Positions 14,268 to 15,578 of a stretch of DNA of 15,578 nucleotides are shown here, piece by piece. Position numbers and translations under genes: made by a program. The DNA is from Coprococcus sp. Its GTDB lineage: Bacteria; Bacillota; Clostridia; Lachnospirales; Lachnospiraceae. Below the pieces are notes generated by a model, which saw nothing but the letters and a program-made list of their open reading frames with translations, was not told the DNA's origin and did no database searches. The first letter of the stretch is position 1. Each line of letters starts with the position of its first letter. The stretch lies in NCBI GenBank assembly GCA_016297495.1, contig JAEDGN010000048.1, positions 1 through 15,578 on the forward strand, in the 5' to 3' direction.

Positions 14268-14328
14268 GAAGGGGCTGTCGCAAAATAGACTGAAGGTGTT
14301 CCTGCCGGCATATTTTGCAGCGGCCCTT
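14268..14328 (+). repeat. Long imperfect hairpin between binding-protein and permease genes
   Basis: Bases 14270-14287 and 14311-14328 pair over 18 positions without bulges, with one C-A mismatch and three G-U pairs; the innermost eight (GCAAAATA/TATTTTGC) are perfect. The 23-base loop is 14288-14310. No U-tract follows, so it is not a classical terminator. It may protect the 3' end of the binding-protein mRNA or partly stop transcription. The left arm, GGGGCTGTCGCAAAATA, also resembles ends of some insertion sequences as I recall them, so a small mobile remnant is an alternative. Confidence 0.6.
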
Positions 14329-14378
14329 CTACGTCGTCTGAATTACTCAATTATTATATACAGTTAGGAGGAAATGCC

Positions 14379-15305
14379 ATGAATATAATGGCACTTGTGA
14401 ATGCGCTGCCTGGGGCGGCTGCGCAGGGTCTGATCTGGGGTATAATGGCCATAGGTGTATATATTACATTCCGTACGCTGGATATCGCCGATCTGACCGT
14501 AGACGGCAGTATGTGCACCGGCGGTGCGGTTTGCATCATGATGATGATGAAAGGTCATAATGTATGGGTTGCAATGCTTGCAGCTTTGCTGGCCGGCATG
14601 CTGGCCGGTTTTGTGACAGGTTTTTTCCATACTTTTATGGGAATTCCGGCCATTCTGGCAGGTATTTTGACACAGCTGGCTTTGTGGTCTGTCAATTTGA
14701 AGGTCATGGGCAAAGCCAATCAGGCAGTCAATGTAGACAAATATGATCTGCTTGTTTCTCTGCGTTATATAAAAGGTGTGGCTGTCTGGAAAAATACAAT
14801 TTTTATCGTTGCGATTATGATCATTGTACTCATAGCTATTTTGTACTGGTTCTTTGGAACAGAACTCGGATGTTCCATACGTGCCACAGGATGTAATGGC
14901 AATATGGCCCGTGCCCAGGGAATTAACACCAATTTCAATAAGGTGCTGGGTCTGATGGTTTCCAATGGTCTTGTAGCTCTTTCAAGTGCTTTGCTGGCTC
15001 AGTATCAGGGCTTTGCAGATATCAATATGGGTCGTGGTGCCATTGTTATCGGTCTTGCGGCAGTTATTATCGGTGAAGCGATTTTCGGGCGCATTTTCCG
15101 CAATTTTGCATTGACACTTCTGAGTATTGCTTTTGGTTCTGTTATTTACTATCTTGTACTGCAGGTTGTTATCTGGCTGGGTGTGGATACAGATCTTCTG
15201 AAGATGTTCTCTGCCATTGTTGTTGCCATCTTCCTTGCGATTCCATACTGGAAGGGCAAATATTTTGCAAAACCGGTGAAGAGAGGAGGCAATGCAGATG
15301 CTTGA
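14379..15305 (+). CDS. ABC importer permease (BPD_transp_2, TrpY-like)
   Basis: This 308-residue integral membrane protein has about eight to nine hydrophobic segments and belongs to the branched-chain-type permease family. ITFRTLDIADLTVDGS (29-44) near the N-terminus and RATGCNGNMARAQGI (168-182), the cytoplasmic loop expected to contact the ATPase, are typical of permeases paired with PF04392 binding proteins. AGGAGG (14366-14371) is 7 bases before the ATG. It follows the binding-protein gene after a 135-base gap containing the hairpin, and its 3' end overlaps the ATPase gene by 8 bases, so the two are translationally coupled. It would form the channel through which the bound ligand enters the cell. 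Confidence 0.9.
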   Translation: MNIMALVNALPGAAAQGLIWGIMAIGVYITFRTLDIADLTVDGSMCTGGAVCIMMMMKGHNVWVAMLAALLAGMLAGFVTGFFHTFMGIPAILAGILTQLALWSVNLKVMGKANQAVNVDKYDLLVSLRYIKGVAVWKNTIFIVAIMIIVLIAILYWFFGTELGCSIRATGCNGNMARAQGINTNFNKVLGLMVSNGLVALSSALLAQYQGFADINMGRGAIVIGLAAVIIGEAIFGRIFRNFALTLLSIAFGSVIYYLVLQVVIWLGVDTDLLKMFSAIVVAIFLAIPYWKGKYFAKPVKRGGNADA

Positions 15306-15578
15306 GATCAAAGAGATATATAAGACATTTAATCCGGGTACAGTGAATGAAAAGCGTGCATTAAACGGTGTTTCGCTGAAACTGGAGGACGGAGATTTTG
15401 TGACAGTTATCGGCGGTAACGGTGCCGGTAAATCTACCATGCTGAATGCCGTTGCAGGTGTATGGCCGGTGGATGAAGGCCAGATTATCATTGACGGTGT
15501 TGATGTGACAAAGCTGCCTGAACATAAACGTGCCAAATATCTTGGAAGAGTATTTCAGGATCCTATGACCGGTACAGC
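15298..15578 (+). CDS. ABC importer ATPase subunit, 3' end cut by the window edge
   Basis: The frame from ATG 15298 runs to the window edge, giving 93 residues. It overlaps the permease gene by 8 bases, with AGGAGG at 15284-15289, 8 bases upstream. Translation gives a nucleotide-binding domain beginning MLEIKEIYKTF, Walker A GGNGAGKST (39-47) and the Q-loop VFQDP with Gln87. The signature and Walker B lie beyond the window. It is the TrpZ-like energising subunit of the importer formed with the two preceding genes. Confidence 0.93.
   Translation, partial: MLEIKEIYKTFNPGTVNEKRALNGVSLKLEDGDFVTVIGGNGAGKSTMLNAVAGVWPVDEGQIIIDGVDVTKLPEHKRAKYLGRVFQDPMTGT

Overview
The window reads as an ordinary chromosomal stretch of a Gram-positive Firmicute, most likely a gut Lachnospiraceae-type clostridium. 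Supporting signs are strong AGGAGG ribosome binding sites on nearly every gene, sigma-A-type promoters with 16-17 base spacers, moderate GC content, a Ser/Thr/Glu-rich linker after a lipobox, a pyrophosphate-type phosphofructokinase and a pyrB-pyrI pair. The family placement is an inference from gene content and style, not from a marker gene. I see no phage, transposase, integrase, CRISPR array, tRNA or rRNA.

Layout. (1) 1-4778: the 3' part of a MarR-type repressor, a promoter region rich in inverted repeats, then a tightly packed unit of two half-ABC exporters forming an asymmetric heterodimer, followed by a cytidylate-kinase-like protein. (2) 4779-6321: a promoter, a ZTP (pfl-type) riboswitch whose 3' pseudoknot strand overlaps an intrinsic terminator, a short formate/nitrite-family channel and an AlkD-like DNA glycosylase. 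(3) 6322-8929: ornithine carbamoyltransferase on the plus strand converging on pyrB-pyrI (aspartate carbamoyltransferase catalytic and regulatory chains) on the minus strand, with a shared bidirectional terminator between them. (4) 8930-13044: PPi-dependent phosphofructokinase divergent from pyrB, a short-chain dehydrogenase with its own promoter and terminator, and adenine deaminase. (5) 13045-15578: a lipoprotein substrate-binding protein, a permease and a truncated ATPase of a TrpXYZ/PF04392-type ABC importer, with a long imperfect hairpin between the first two genes.

How they fit. The metabolic genes cluster around nucleotide, one-carbon and carbamoyl-phosphate metabolism. ZTP accumulates when 10-formyl-THF is short, and the riboswitch would then permit expression of a formate channel. 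Argininosuccinate-route and pyrimidine enzymes that both use carbamoyl phosphate sit end to end. Adenine deaminase feeds purine salvage. The exporter unit appears independently controlled by its MarR neighbour. No gene-free stretch exceeds 300 bases; the two largest gaps (4779-4997 and 8851-9074) hold the riboswitch and a divergent promoter pair. The most interesting element is the riboswitch. I see no convincing wholly new system.
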